Shown here piece after piece: positions 9,526 to 19,168 of a stretch of 64,000 nt of DNA. The stretch spans positions 1 to 64,000 of the forward strand of contig NZ_JAOTPO010000015.1 in the NCBI RefSeq assembly GCF_029028005.1, written 5' to 3'. The notes under the pieces were generated by a model, which was not told where the DNA came from, did not search any database, and saw only the letters and a program-made list of their open reading frames with translations. Positions within the stretch are counted from its first letter, which is position 1. Every line of letters begins with the position of its first letter. The stretch comes from Alkalihalobacterium chitinilyticum. GTDB lineage: Bacteria; Bacillota; Bacilli; Bacillales; Bacillaceae_F. A program made the position numbers and the translations under genes.

Positions 9526-10194
9526 ATGGCTAATATATTAACGATTGATGATGATGCAGCGATTTTAAGGCTAATCACAAAAATGTTAAAAATGAAAAAC
9601 CATGAAGTAACAGGTCTTCAAAGTTTGAAAGATTTGACGTTAGAAGAGATAAATAATTTTGATCTCATTTTACTTGACGTCATGATGCCTGATGAAGATG
9701 GTTTTCAAATATGTAAGAGAATAAGGCCGTTCATTAATATCCCGATCATATTCATGACTGCAAAAAGTGATGAAAACTCAATCATACAAGGGCTAACGAT
9801 TGGCGGCGATGACTATATATTAAAGCCTTTTAGTATTCACGAAGTCAATGCACGTATTGAGGCTCACTTGCGCAGGGAGCATCGACCGAAAAAGCAAAAT
9901 ACGAATACATTTATTGATGGTGATATTCTTCTAGACTTGGCTGCTAAAAAAATCATTATTCGTGGAGAAGAGGTTGGCTTCACTAAAACCCAATATAATA
10001 TCTGTGAACTGTTGGCCTTAAATAAAGGGAAGGTTTTCTCAAAAGACTACATTTATGATGCCGTGTACTCTTTAGAAAGTGAATCTCAAATTTCAACTGT
10101 CATTGAACATATCAGGATGATACGGAAGAAGTTTGCACAGTTTGATTTGGCCCCAATTCATACAGTTTGGGGTGTAGGGTATATATGGGAATAA
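9526..10194 (+). CDS. lanR: Lantibiotic response regulator LanR (OmpR/PhoB family)
   Basis: A 222-residue response regulator. The receiver domain (about 1-115) shows the acidic pair in IDDDAA, the phospho-acceptor Asp in LLDVMMPDEDG (about residue 50) and the Lys in ILKPF (about 99). The C-terminal winged-helix DNA-binding domain (about 125-222) ends with VWGVGYIWE, typical of OmpR/PhoB regulators. Its stop codon overlaps the start of lanK, so the pair is translationally coupled. It should control lanA and/or lanFEG, as SpaR and NisR do; the operators were not identified. Confidence 0.93.
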   Translation: MANILTIDDDAAILRLITKMLKMKNHEVTGLQSLKDLTLEEINNFDLILLDVMMPDEDGFQICKRIRPFINIPIIFMTAKSDENSIIQGLTIGGDDYILKPFSIHEVNARIEAHLRREHRPKKQNTNTFIDGDILLDLAAKKIIIRGEEVGFTKTQYNICELLALNKGKVFSKDYIYDAVYSLESESQISTVIEHIRMIRKKFAQFDLAPIHTVWGVGYIWE

Positions 10195-11543
10195 GAAATA
10201 CGTTATCAGTATACTTTTTTAAATGGATACTTAGTATTGGTTTTGTGGGTGTTTGTATTATACTTCTCAATGTTGGTATCGTCACATGGGGGTTGAATAA
10301 CAATGTGTTTCTCCCAGCCAATGAACCTATAAAACAAGCGGAAAAAATCAAGGATATCATAGAAAATTCGGATCGTATTGATCCTGCTATTATACCTCCA
10401 CAATTAGACTATGCAATTTTCAATAAAGAAACGAACCAAATTGTGCATACTAATTTAAGCTCAAGAAATATGGAAAAGGCCCAAAAGGCATATATAAATA
10501 ATCAATACGGAAAATCTAATTCTTATTTGCGGTATGATAGCCAAAATGAAAGTCTCATGATCCGTTATACGTTAAAAATTCAGTTTGCCAATTTAGAGTT
10601 AAGGCAGGCAATCCCAAACCCTGGAGTTATTCTCCTAATTTTAACTATTATCGTATTTTGTACGTATTTAGTTTACAATATAAGGAGATTTTCGCGACTT
10701 ATTATTGAGGAAAATCAAAAGTTAATTCATGTCGCTCGTAAAATAAAAGAAAAAGATTTAAATATTCAGTTCCCAGAAGTTACGTTTAATGAGTATAAAG
10801 ATGTCATGGGTGCTATGGAAAATTTATCAGAAGCATTAGTTAAATCTATTGAAAACGAAATCGAAAGTAAGAGATCAAAGGCTGAACAAATTAGCTATTT
10901 AATACACGATATTAAAATCCCATTAACTGTCATAAAAGGGAATGTTGAATTGCTCGAAATAGATAGGAATGAGGAGTCCGAAGAAACTTTTAGTGATATC
11001 CAGAATGCTATAAAACAGATAGAAAGTTATATACAAGAGGTTATTGATATTAACCTGAATAATAAGGAACTTAAATTGAATAAAGAAGAAATTACCGTTA
11101 ATGAGTTTTTGGAAAAAGTAGAGTGTGAAGTAAAAAAGCTCGGTGTTCATAACTTAATCGTGGAAAATAATTCAGAAAAAGGGACGACGCTATATATCGA
11201 TATCGATCTGGTGATTAGAGCCCTCAATAATATCTTACTCAATGCAATTGAGCGAACTCCTCCACATGAGAAAGTTCAATTAATCGTTAGGCAAGATGAA
11301 AATTCGATCCAATTTAATGTCATTGATGGTGGACCTGGTTTCACCGAAGAAGCATTGAAAAGAGGAACAGAGCTATTTTACACAGAAAACGTTGAGCGAA
11401 CGTCCAACAATCACTATGGTTTAGGCCTAACCTTTACAGAAAGAGTCATCAAGCAGCATAACGGAAAATTAAAACTTAGCAATAATGCCAATCACTCTGG
11501 CGACGTCCAAGTGAAGCTACCGCTGCGTCCCGCGCCACATTGA
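10185..11543 (+). CDS. lanK: Lantibiotic sensor histidine kinase LanK
   Basis: A 452-residue sensor kinase. Two membrane spans (about 13-36 and 150-170) flank an extracellular domain of about 115 residues, followed by a HAMP-like linker. The phospho-acceptor His lies in LIHDIKIPLT (about 240). The ATPase domain has the N-box NNILLNAIERTPP and G-box VIDGGPGF. I start it at ATG 10185, which overlaps the end of lanR, rather than at an in-frame TTG 18 bases upstream. By family analogy (NisK/SpaK) it may sense the mature peptide or envelope stress. Confidence 0.92.
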   Translation: MGIRNTLSVYFFKWILSIGFVGVCIILLNVGIVTWGLNNNVFLPANEPIKQAEKIKDIIENSDRIDPAIIPPQLDYAIFNKETNQIVHTNLSSRNMEKAQKAYINNQYGKSNSYLRYDSQNESLMIRYTLKIQFANLELRQAIPNPGVILLILTIIVFCTYLVYNIRRFSRLIIEENQKLIHVARKIKEKDLNIQFPEVTFNEYKDVMGAMENLSEALVKSIENEIESKRSKAEQISYLIHDIKIPLTVIKGNVELLEIDRNEESEETFSDIQNAIKQIESYIQEVIDINLNNKELKLNKEEITVNEFLEKVECEVKKLGVHNLIVENNSEKGTTLYIDIDLVIRALNNILLNAIERTPPHEKVQLIVRQDENSIQFNVIDGGPGFTEEALKRGTELFYTENVERTSNNHYGLGLTFTERVIKQHNGKLKLSNNANHSGDVQVKLPLRPAPH

Positions 11544-11550
11544 CACGAAC

Positions 11551-11587
11551 GGTGCCAGGCACCTAATAGGGTGCCTGGCACCATTTA
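11551..11587 (+). terminator. GGTGCC palindrome serving as terminator after lanK
   Basis: GGTGCCAGGCACC at 11551-11563 pairs perfectly with GGTGCCTGGCACC at 11570-11582. A short ATTTATT follows, so termination on either strand is plausible. This is one copy of the dispersed palindrome family described in the findings. Confidence 0.7.
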
Positions 11588-11590
11588 TTA

Positions 11591-11935
11591 CTAATAATCT
11601 GGGGATATATAACCCTCTGGAAAGGGGATTTGATTTTTATTACCGTTAAACCAACCAGCTACTGTCTGGACCCCACCTTTAAAGTGTCGACTAATTGTTT
11701 GTTTATCTTCGCCTTTACCGATTTTAATTCCGTCAAGCAAGTACGATGCTGCAACCGATACACCAACAGAAACTCCCACTAGGACAGGGGCTCCTGCAGT
11801 TACAACAAGTGCTGAAGCTAGTGCGCCTGATGCAATAGTTGCAGCTCCTATACCAACATCAACGGCTGCATCACCAACTGTTTTGCTAAGGCTAGCACCA
11901 GACATTAAGGGAACTGAGAGGCCCTTATTAAGCAA
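11591..11935 (-). pseudogene. Fragment of a glycine/alanine-rich membrane toxin-like protein
   Basis: An open frame of 114 codons whose centre (about residues 25-70) is rich in Gly, Ala and Val (for example DVGIGAATIASGALASALV). This resembles glycine-zipper membrane segments such as those at the C termini of some LXG/type VII effectors. The first ten codons (TTG start, MLNKGLSVPL) lie inside a copy of the four-arm repeat, and no ribosome site precedes them or the next ATG at 11905. I read this as the 3' remnant of a larger gene truncated by the repeat. Function and family are uncertain. Confidence 0.45.
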
Positions 11936-12041
11936 AAAACACTAACTTTTAATGAAAAGGGAACTCACAAGCCCTTATATTACCGTTTCAACCAAGAATT
12001 TCTGTAATTGATAGTCAATAAGGACCATTGAGTGCCATAAT
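11905..12041. repeat. Partial four-arm repeat element (F-F-R)
   Basis: Two forward arms at about 11905-11929 and 11955-11980 (GGGAACTGAGAGGCCCTTAT and a variant), then a degenerate reverse arm at about 12016-12041 (AATAAGGACCATTGAGTGCC). The spacings, about 50 and 61, match the complete copies elsewhere. The fourth arm, expected near 12067, is not recognisable. Confidence 0.7.
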
Positions 12042-12653
12042 GTGAATATATTTGGGAAGTTTATTTCTCTGGAAACCCACCCCCACTTATCATGGCTAGA
12101 AGCAGAAGTTGTAAGGTATGCACGGCGACTAATCAGACCAATAACACCACTAGAAATTGCAATCCATTAAAAATAGGTATTCGTCACGCTCGGCGCATTT
12201 TACATCATCTCACCAATCTTCAAATTTTAGTCATAGCTAGCGGAAATAAACGCGCTCGTTCCTATCAACTGAAATCAGCATCTCCATTCTAAGATGGATA
12301 ACGCACAATAAGTGAACTGTAGCCACTTTAATACTCACCCCACCGATTTCCACTACAATTCAACATTAGCATCTCATCCTACATCAACAGCCTACTTTTC
12401 ATCAACAACCTAATGCACTTCAACAGCCTACTTTTCATCAACATCCTAATGCACATCAGCATCCCAATCCTACATCACCACCTCAATTTCTAACTTTCCT
12501 CTATCAAGTTATTATTCCGCTTCTTGTTAAAAATCTCGTCTCCATAATGTTCATACAAACGGCACTTTCCAATAGCAGACCCTAACTATTGTGAACATCA
12601 GAAAAACAGTAGTATGATATACATATCCATCATTTTGGCAAAGAGGGATTGCG
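12042..12653. other. Gene-free stretch with a short tandem repeat
   Basis: No supported gene. The forward frame 12092-12292 starts at ATG but has no ribosome site and an implausible composition. The stretch 12340-12500 is low-complexity, with repeated CATCAACA and CCTAATGCA words. The yunF promoter should lie near its right end, but I could not define it. Confidence 0.6.
12385..12456. repeat. Tandem repeat, two 36-bp units
   Basis: Units 12385-12420 and 12421-12456 differ at two positions, and degenerate copies continue on both sides. One frame would read as a His-Gln-Pro-rich repeat, but it has no start codon and a stop just upstream. Confidence 0.85.
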
Positions 12654-13502
12654 ATGATTTACATAGGTTTAACAGGGTGGGGCGACCACGATGATCTATA
12701 TGAAGGAACGAGGCCTCAGGATAAGCTGCGAACGTACAGCAGTCATTTTCCTGTCGTAGAAGTCGATTCCTCATTTTATGCGATACAACCTGTTCGTAAT
12801 TATGAAAAATGGATACGTGAAACGCCAGTATCCTTTCAATTTGTGGTAAAAGCTTATCAGGGCATGACAGGGCATCAGCGGGGAGAAATTCCGTTTCAAT
12901 CGAAAGAGGAGATGTTCCAAGCGTTTCGCGAATCGGTTGAGCCGTTAGTTCGGGAAAAACGGTTAGCAATGGTCTTGTGTCAGTTTCCACCGTGGTTTGA
13001 TTGCCGCAAAGAAAATGTTCAATATATACGCTATGTTAAGGGACAGCTTCAAGGTCTTCCAGTTGCACTAGAATTCCGCCATCAATCATGGTTTACTCCA
13101 GATATGAAGGAGAAAACAGTAACGTTTATGAAGGAGGAACAATGGATCCACAGCATCTGTGACGAACCGCAAGCGGGTACTGGCAGTGTCCCGATCGTAC
13201 TAGAAGCTACTGACGAACAGAAGACTCTCATACGGTTTCATGGCCGCAATTACTACGGCTGGCGCGATCCGGGTGACGGAAATTGGCGCGATGTCCGTTA
13301 TTTATATAATTATAATGATGAGGAGCTTCGTGAATGGGTTGAAAGGGTAAGGCAGCTTGAACAGTCTACAAAAAACATCTACATCCTTTTTAATAATAAT
13401 TCCGGTGGAGATGCCGCTGAAAATGCAAGACGGTTTCAAGCGATGCTCGGTATCGAATATGAAGGGCTTGCCCCTAGACAATTAACGTTATTTGATGAAT
13501 GA
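12654..13502 (+). CDS. yunF: DUF72 family protein YunF
   Basis: A 282-residue protein of the DUF72 (YecE-like) family, whose biochemical role is not established. Family hallmarks are the N-terminal YIGLTGWGDHD, EVDSSFYAI and VVKAYQGMTGH segments, the central ALEFRHQSWF, and the C-terminal IYILFNNNSGGDAAENA. The fold is TIM-barrel-like. It starts at ATG 12654 after GAGGGA. It is followed 69 bases later by yunE and then yunD, the neighbours seen in B. subtilis, so a conserved chromosomal block resumes here after the lantibiotic island. Confidence 0.88.
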   Translation: MIYIGLTGWGDHDDLYEGTRPQDKLRTYSSHFPVVEVDSSFYAIQPVRNYEKWIRETPVSFQFVVKAYQGMTGHQRGEIPFQSKEEMFQAFRESVEPLVREKRLAMVLCQFPPWFDCRKENVQYIRYVKGQLQGLPVALEFRHQSWFTPDMKEKTVTFMKEEQWIHSICDEPQAGTGSVPIVLEATDEQKTLIRFHGRNYYGWRDPGDGNWRDVRYLYNYNDEELREWVERVRQLEQSTKNIYILFNNNSGGDAAENARRFQAMLGIEYEGLAPRQLTLFDE

Positions 13503-13571
13503 TATGAGTATTTCATTTTATACTTGAAAGAAGAGTAAGCAAGCGCAGATAAAGAAAGTTGGGGAAAAGGT

Positions 13572-14396
13572 ATGGAATGGATCGTTTTAGTTATTTTAGG
13601 GCTCATAGCCGGGACATTAGGCAGTTTAATGGGCTTAGGCGGCGGGATTATTGTTGTGCCCGCTTTAATGGTTCTGAGTGGTTACATTGGAATATTAGCC
13701 GGTATCACTCCACAAGTGGCGGTTGGTACCTCTTTACTGATTATGATTTTTACAGGAGCGTCCTCCACCCTCGCTTATATAAAGCAGAAGAAAGTAGACT
13801 ACATCAGTGGGTCGATTTTTTTAATTGGGAGTATTCCAGGAGCGTTGTTTGGAGTTTATTTAAACAAAGGAATTGAAGTTTCCAGCTTTCTTATTTATTT
13901 TGGACTTTTTATTATTATTGTTTCTTTTATTTTAATGATAAGAAAGTATTTAAAGCCGATTAAAGTAGGAAAAAAAGGGGTTAAACGAGAATATGTGAAT
14001 GACTTAGGGGAAACCGTTCAATATGGATTCAGTCCTTGGCTTGCTATTCCGATTGCCTTTATTGTTGGCATGTGTTCGGGACTATTTGGAATCGGCGGCG
14101 GTTCGCTCATGGTACCTGCAATGATCTTACTCTTCGGGTTTCCGGCTCATATGGCTGTTGCAACATCAATGTTCATGATTTTCTTTTCAGCTATTTCTAG
14201 CTCCATTTCTCATATCGCTTTAGGCAACGTCGATTGGCTGTATGCGATAGCGTTAATTCCAGGAGCATGGATCGGTGGAAAATTAGGGGCCGCCATCGGT
14301 CAACGATTAAAAAGTGATACATTAGTTATGTTTTTACGAATTTTCTTAGTGATTATTGGTGCGAGATTAATTTGGCAAGGATGGATGGTAGGGTAA
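13572..14396 (+). CDS. yunE: TauE/SafE family membrane transporter YunE
   Basis: A 274-residue integral membrane protein with the two related halves typical of TauE/SafE (DUF81) exporters. Glycine-rich motifs are repeated: GSLMGLGGGIIVVPAL near residue 17 and GLFGIGGGSLMVPAM near 170. About eight membrane spans are predicted. Family members move sulfite, sulfonates or other organic anions; the substrate here is unknown. Start ATG 13572 follows GGGGAAAAGG. Confidence 0.88.
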   Translation: MEWIVLVILGLIAGTLGSLMGLGGGIIVVPALMVLSGYIGILAGITPQVAVGTSLLIMIFTGASSTLAYIKQKKVDYISGSIFLIGSIPGALFGVYLNKGIEVSSFLIYFGLFIIIVSFILMIRKYLKPIKVGKKGVKREYVNDLGETVQYGFSPWLAIPIAFIVGMCSGLFGIGGGSLMVPAMILLFGFPAHMAVATSMFMIFFSAISSSISHIALGNVDWLYAIALIPGAWIGGKLGAAIGQRLKSDTLVMFLRIFLVIIGARLIWQGWMVG

Positions 14397-14597
14397 ATTT
14401 CCTTTCGTGTTAGTTTAGTTTGGCTTACCGTGCTAATGTTAAATACGTAAGCCTTTCAGGGATTGAGAGGTTGAAAATTTGTCTTGTCGGGAATGTATGA
14501 GAAATACCTTGGCATATAAAATTATATTCGGCTTTTTCAAAAGCAACATCATCCATTAACGCTGACAGCGCGACAATTATAAAAAGGAGGCTTTGTA

Positions 14598-15995
14598 GTG
14601 TCTTCTGAGCAGACTCTATTTATTTATCATACGAACGATATACATAGCCATTTTGAACATTGGCCAAAAATAGTTGAATTTATAAAAAAGCAACGGAGCT
14701 TTCATGAACGAAAGCAAGAGAATATGCTGTATTTTGATATTGGAGATCATGCGGACCGGTGTCATCCAATGACAGAGGCAACAGAAGGTAAAGGAAATGT
14801 TGAATTGTTGAACCAAGCAGGAGTTCAGGCGGTCACAATCGGAAATAACGAGGGCTTAACTTTTTCGAAAGGCACGTTGAACGAGTTGTATGAAGATGCC
14901 CAATTTCCTGTTTTAGTAGCAAATTTGTTTGACGAACACGATGAGGTGCCGGCTTGGGCAAAGCCCTATCACTACATCACGTTAAACAATGGAATAAAAA
15001 TTGCTGTAATCGGGATGACAGCTCCATTTTTTCCTTTCTACGATAAACTAGGCTGGCGAATTGTTGACCCCTTTGAAATCTTACCTAATCTCGTCACAAA
15101 AGTTCGTGCTGAAGCCGACTTTGTGATTTTCTTATCACACCTCGGCTTCCCGGCAGATCAAGAGATAGCGGAGCACATTGAAGGAATTGATGTTATTTTA
15201 GGGGCGCATACCCATCACGTTCTGCAATCAGGCAAAAACATAAAAGGTACATTCATCGGCCAAGCGGGGAAATTCGGTTTTCATATTGGGCAAATGAAGC
15301 TTGTAATCAATGAAAAAACAAAGGAAATTGTCGATATTGAAATGGCGGCTATTGAGACGCCGACAATGCCACAATCCAAGGAAACACAGGAGCTTTTAGA
15401 GCGTCTTGACGAAAAACAACGTCACATAATGAACGAAGAGGTTGCGATGCTGCCGTATGATTTACCGGTTAAATGGTTTGACCCTTCAAAGGGTCCGGAG
15501 CTGTTAGCAGAAGCATTAAAAGATTGGTGTAATACGAAAATCAGCATGGTGAATTCAGGGGTTCTGCTTGATAGTCTTTCAAAAGGCGGTATTTCAAGAG
15601 GGGATGTTCATCGAATTTGTCCTCATCCGATTAACCCATGTATTGTTACTATGCGCGGAGACCGCTTGAAAGAAACGATCTTGCATTCTTTTACTGACCG
15701 GATGCAGCGCCTTGAATTAAAAGGATTTGGCTTTCGCGGCGAAGTTCTAGGGCGAATGGCATTCTCAGGAATTGAGGTTCATACTAAAAAGTTAGCAGAC
15801 CAAGCAGAACACGTAGAACGGATTCTGATTGACGGACAACCGATTGATATGAAAAAAGAGTACCAATTAGCAACTCTTGATATGTTTACATTTGGAAAGC
15901 TGTATCCCGCTATCGCGGAGTCCACGTCTAAAGTTTTCTTTATGCCAGAGCTTCTTCGGGATGTTTTCTTATGGAAGTTAAAGCAAATTAGGTAA
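14598..15995 (+). CDS. yunD: Metallophosphatase/5'-nucleotidase family protein YunD
   Basis: A 465-residue two-domain protein related to UshA. The N-terminal calcineurin-like metallophosphatase domain shows HTNDIHSHF (metal ligands), FDIGDHAD, GNNEG in place of the usual GNHE, SHLG and GAHTHHV. The C-terminal nucleotidase-type domain (about 270-460) includes NSGVLLDSL and ISRGDVHRICP. No signal peptide is present, so it should be cytoplasmic, unlike UshA. GTG 14598 is chosen because AAAAGGAGG lies 8 bases upstream. The exact phosphate-ester substrate is not known. Confidence 0.88.
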   Translation: MSSEQTLFIYHTNDIHSHFEHWPKIVEFIKKQRSFHERKQENMLYFDIGDHADRCHPMTEATEGKGNVELLNQAGVQAVTIGNNEGLTFSKGTLNELYEDAQFPVLVANLFDEHDEVPAWAKPYHYITLNNGIKIAVIGMTAPFFPFYDKLGWRIVDPFEILPNLVTKVRAEADFVIFLSHLGFPADQEIAEHIEGIDVILGAHTHHVLQSGKNIKGTFIGQAGKFGFHIGQMKLVINEKTKEIVDIEMAAIETPTMPQSKETQELLERLDEKQRHIMNEEVAMLPYDLPVKWFDPSKGPELLAEALKDWCNTKISMVNSGVLLDSLSKGGISRGDVHRICPHPINPCIVTMRGDRLKETILHSFTDRMQRLELKGFGFRGEVLGRMAFSGIEVHTKKLADQAEHVERILIDGQPIDMKKEYQLATLDMFTFGKLYPAIAESTSKVFFMPELLRDVFLWKLKQIR

Positions 15996-16170
15996 TCAAC
16001 CAACCTTTGCACTTTTTCGTCTGTTTTTCATATTGTATAACGAGGATAAGTCAAACGCCTTGTGGAGATTTATCTTCATGAGCAACCACGTGGTTTTGTT
16101 CTAGAGACTTGTTCTGGATGGATCGAGGCTATGGAACAAATGCATATCCGAAAAACGGAGGAGTGATACT

Positions 16171-16473
16171 GTGCTTGAAATGAATCCAATTTCAATCGAG
16201 GGTCATACCTTCATTGCTGTTACCCTTAAGCTTCCAAAAACGAACTTTATGGCAGTAATGAGTGATAAAGGATATATTATGTGCGGGGCACTTGACGTTG
16301 CACTGTTAAATGAAAAGCTAAAAGAGCGTAAAATTATAGCAGGTCGTGCCGTTGGTGTTCGTACAATCGATCAACTACTCGAGGCTCCCCTTGAGTCCAT
16401 TACATTAGAAGCTGAAGCTGTAGGTGTTAAAGCAGGAATGAAAGGTAAAGATGCATTGTTAAAGATGCTCTAA
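16171..16473 (+). CDS. yunC: DUF1805 protein YunC
   Basis: A 100-residue protein of the DUF1805 family, function unknown. It shows the family features LPKTNFMAVMSDKGYIMCGALDVALLNEKL and a VGVRTIDQLLEAPL block. GTG 16171 follows GGAGGAGTGAT. It keeps the B. subtilis order beside yunD. It appears to be transcribed alone; the 170 bases upstream contain no recognised signal. Confidence 0.87.
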   Translation: MLEMNPISIEGHTFIAVTLKLPKTNFMAVMSDKGYIMCGALDVALLNEKLKERKIIAGRAVGVRTIDQLLEAPLESITLEAEAVGVKAGMKGKDALLKML

Positions 16474-16798
16474 CTCAACAAGTTGATACAGATCCATGTT
16501 TAATAAAGAGGCTGACGGATTTTTCGTTGGTCTCTTTTGTATTGGGTAAAAAGTCTTGCACATCTGTACCAATATTATCCATTCCCCTCAACTGTAGTCC
16601 TGAATTTTAATCAACCAGTGAAAAGAGAGTTAACATATGTCTACACTAATGATACCCTTGAAATGTCGAAATTTCATACAATTTGTAGATGAATGTTAAA
16701 CAAGAGCAATTTTCAAATAAGAAGGTTCCGGTAAGTTTGAATGTGCCGGGATCATTCATATAGTATTGTAAATCATTGAATTGGAGCAGGAGCAACCC
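16474..16798. other. Intergenic region with a weak terminator
   Basis: An imperfect hairpin at 16506-16540 (AAGAGGCTGACG with CGTTGGTCTCTTT) followed by a short T-run probably ends the yunC transcript. Nothing else is recognised up to the next gene. Confidence 0.5.
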
Positions 16799-17905
16799 AT
16801 GAGACTAATAGCAACTAAATCACTCACTGAAAATACTTGCCTTGCAAAGCCGATTATTAACGATAATGGGCAAGTCCTTTTACAGCAAGGTGTTCCCTTA
16901 ACGTCGCGTATGATTGAGCGTTTAATTGAGAAGGGAATTACTTTTGTTTATATTGAGGACGGACTCACACAAGATGTAGAAGACACTGAAGTGATTTCTG
17001 ACAAAGTTCGTTTTCAAGCAATTGGTACAATCAAGTCTGAGTTTAATAAAATTTGTGATGACCAAACGTTAAGAAAATCTTTCCATAATGCCCATCTCAG
17101 TCAAAACTTCTCAAAAATCATTCAGTCTATTTTATCTGAAGTAAAAGAGAATTCGAAAGCTATTTCCCTACTATCTGATGTTTTTGTTTATGACTCCTAT
17201 ATTTTTACCCATTCATTAAATGTTACTATATATACATTAGCACTTGCTTTAGAGTTGAATTATAACGAGAAACAGTTGATGGAGGTTGGATTAGGTGCGA
17301 TCCTGCATGATGTCGGAAAGATGGATATCCCGACGGAAATTTTAAATAAACCAGGCAAGTTAGATTACGAAGAGTTTTTAGTCATTAAAAAACACGCACA
17401 AGCTGGCTATGAACTATTGAAAGACCAACCAAACATTTCTTTATTAACTGCACACTGTGCATACCAACATCATGAACGTAACGATGGGTCTGGTTATCCT
17501 CGTGGGATTAAAGGAGATGAGATCCATCCGTATGCAAAAATCATTGGCATTTGTGATGTGTTCGATGCGGTAACCTCGAATCGGGTCTACCGTCGAGCTA
17601 TGCTTCCTCATGAAGCGCTTGAATTGTTGTACTCTGGGGTAGGAACATTGTATGATAAAGAATTGATAGAGGCATTTCAAAGAACCATTGCGATGTACCC
17701 AGTAGGTATTACAGTCGGTTTAAGTGACGGCAGGGAAGGTATTGTCGTAAAACAAAATAAACAGTTATCTGCACGTCCAATCATTCGAATTACGAAGGAG
17801 AATGACCGCCAAGTTACACCGTATGACATTAACCTGATGACATGCGTTAATGTAACGATCACATCGTGTGAAACGGTACTAGCCAATAAAGAAGTAAAAG
17901 TTTAA
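16799..17905 (+). CDS. HD-GYP domain cyclic-di-GMP phosphodiesterase
   Basis: A 368-residue HD-GYP protein expected to hydrolyse c-di-GMP. The HD motif is in HDVGKMDIP (about residue 170), and downstream metal ligands are in KKHAQAGYE and [11 protein letters not shown]. The GYP signature is intact ([13 protein letters not shown], about 229-241). The N-terminal 120 residues are a conserved extension without a recognised sensor or receiver domain. ATG 16799 is preferred over TTG 16781 because GGAGCAGGAG precedes it. The gene lies 17 bases before thyA, so the two may share a transcript. Confidence 0.9.
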   Translation: MRLIATKSLTENTCLAKPIINDNGQVLLQQGVPLTSRMIERLIEKGITFVYIEDGLTQDVEDTEVISDKVRFQAIGTIKSEFNKICDDQTLRKSFHNAHLSQNFSKIIQSILSEVKENSKAISLLSDVFVYDSYIFTHSLNVTIYTLALALELNYNEKQLMEVGLGAILHDVGKMDIPTEILNKPGKLDYEEFLVIKKHAQAGYELLKDQPNISLLTAHCAYQHHERNDGSGYPRGIKGDEIHPYAKIIGICDVFDAVTSNRVYRRAMLPHEALELLYSGVGTLYDKELIEAFQRTIAMYPVGITVGLSDGREGIVVKQNKQLSARPIIRITKENDRQVTPYDINLMTCVNVTITSCETVLANKEVKV

Positions 17906-17922
17906 AGGGGGCTGCATGTAAG

Positions 17923-18879
17923 TTGAGTACAAGTGAAATGAATTATCTTCAACTATGTAGACATGTACTTGAAAATGGAACAAAAAAGGAAGATCGAACA
18001 GGAACGGGTACCATGTCCATTTTTGGCTACCAAATGCGTTTTGAACTAAATGAAGGTTTTCCATTATTAACGACCAAACGTGTTCCTTTTCGACTCATAG
18101 CTAGTGAATTGCTGTGGTTTATGAAAGGCGATACGAATATCCGTTACCTATTACAAGAAAACAATAATATTTGGAATGAGTGGGCGTTTGAGCGTTGGGT
18201 ATCAAGTGAAGAGTATGAAGGTCCAAACATGGATAACTTCGGATTACGCTCGCAACAAGACGATGAATTTAGGCTGCAGTACGAAGAACAATTAGAATTG
18301 TTCAAAAGCCGTATTCTGAATGATGACACATTTGCTGAAAAATACGGAGATTTAGGACAAGTCTACGGAAAGCAATGGAGAGCATGGCAAACGTCAGCAG
18401 GAGAAACATTGGACCAATTAGCGGATGTCATTGAAACGATTAAGAAAAATCCATCTTCAAGACGCCTGATCGTGTCTGCATGGAATCCAGAAGATGTTCC
18501 ATCCATGGCATTACCGCCATGTCATACACTGTTTCAATTTTATGTTTTAGACGGAAAGTTATCATGCCAACTGTATCAAAGAAGTGGAGATATTTTCCTG
18601 GGTATTCCTTTTAATATTGCAAGCTATGCCTTGCTAACTCATTTGATTGCCCATGAATGTGGCTTACAAGTCGGTGAGTTTATTCATACGTTAGGGGATG
18701 CTCACATTTATTTAAATCATATGGAACAAGTGGAAACGCAGTTAAGCCGAGAGCCAAAACCGCTACCTAAGCTTGTATTGAATGAAAATGTGAAGTCGGT
18801 GTTTGATTTTGAAATGGAGGATATCTCCATTGAAGGATACGACCCTCACCCAACGATTAAAGCGCCTGTTGCGGTTTAA
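17923..18879 (+). CDS. thyA: Thymidylate synthase ThyA
   Basis: A 318-residue thymidylate synthase, converting dUMP to dTMP with methylene-tetrahydrofolate. The catalytic Cys is in [10 protein letters not shown] (about 200), with the substrate motif [19 protein letters not shown]. The length and the extra segment at about residues 90-140 match the Lactobacillus casei-type enzyme rather than the 264-residue form. The start is TTG 17923, about 12 bases after AAAGGGGG; an ATG 15 bases further in is possible. dfrA follows, completing the thymidylate cycle. Confidence 0.96.
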   Translation: MSTSEMNYLQLCRHVLENGTKKEDRTGTGTMSIFGYQMRFELNEGFPLLTTKRVPFRLIASELLWFMKGDTNIRYLLQENNNIWNEWAFERWVSSEEYEGPNMDNFGLRSQQDDEFRLQYEEQLELFKSRILNDDTFAEKYGDLGQVYGKQWRAWQTSAGETLDQLADVIETIKKNPSSRRLIVSAWNPEDVPSMALPPCHTLFQFYVLDGKLSCQLYQRSGDIFLGIPFNIASYALLTHLIAHECGLQVGEFIHTLGDAHIYLNHMEQVETQLSREPKPLPKLVLNENVKSVFDFEMEDISIEGYDPHPTIKAPVAV

Positions 18880-18920
18880 TGTTGTGGCACTTTAATGTAA
18901 GTGCCGCTAGTAAAGTAACT

Positions 18921-19105
18921 TAGCGGACACTAGGGCCGTTATTTTAGCAAAAACCCTATTTTTTAAAAGGTAAGAGGACTCAGAAGCCGTTATTTGAGTT
19001 TCTCCATGATGATTTTTATAAAAATCCTGCAAATAAGAGCCTCACAGTCCGCTAACCGCTACAAAAGGGTGTTTTTCTTTAAAATAAGGTCCTCAGAGTC
19101 CGCCA
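18921..19105. repeat. Complete four-arm repeat element between thyA and dfrA
   Basis: Forward arms at about 18921-18945 and 18973-18995 (GCGGACACTAGGGCCGTTAT; GGACTCAGAAGCCGTTATT) and reverse arms at 19031-19055 and 19081-19105 (AATAAGAGCCTCACAGTCC; AATAAGGTCCTCAGAGTCC). Start-to-start spacings are about 52, 58 and 50. A small GATTTTTATAAAAATC palindrome sits at the centre. Confidence 0.85.
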
Positions 19106-19168
19106 AAAAAGAAACATGAAACGTTTTAGTGCAATATTATGATTTTCGTACTTTGAAAGGGGTTCATT

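Noticed and set aside
12092-12292. 66-codon forward frame
   Set aside because: No ribosome site, no recognisable motif, and it lies in a degenerate repeat region.
18921-19105. CRISPR array suggested by regularly spaced 25-base repeats
   Set aside because: Repeats alternate in orientation, number only four, diverge from each other and have no cas genes nearby. No CRISPR array was seen in the window.
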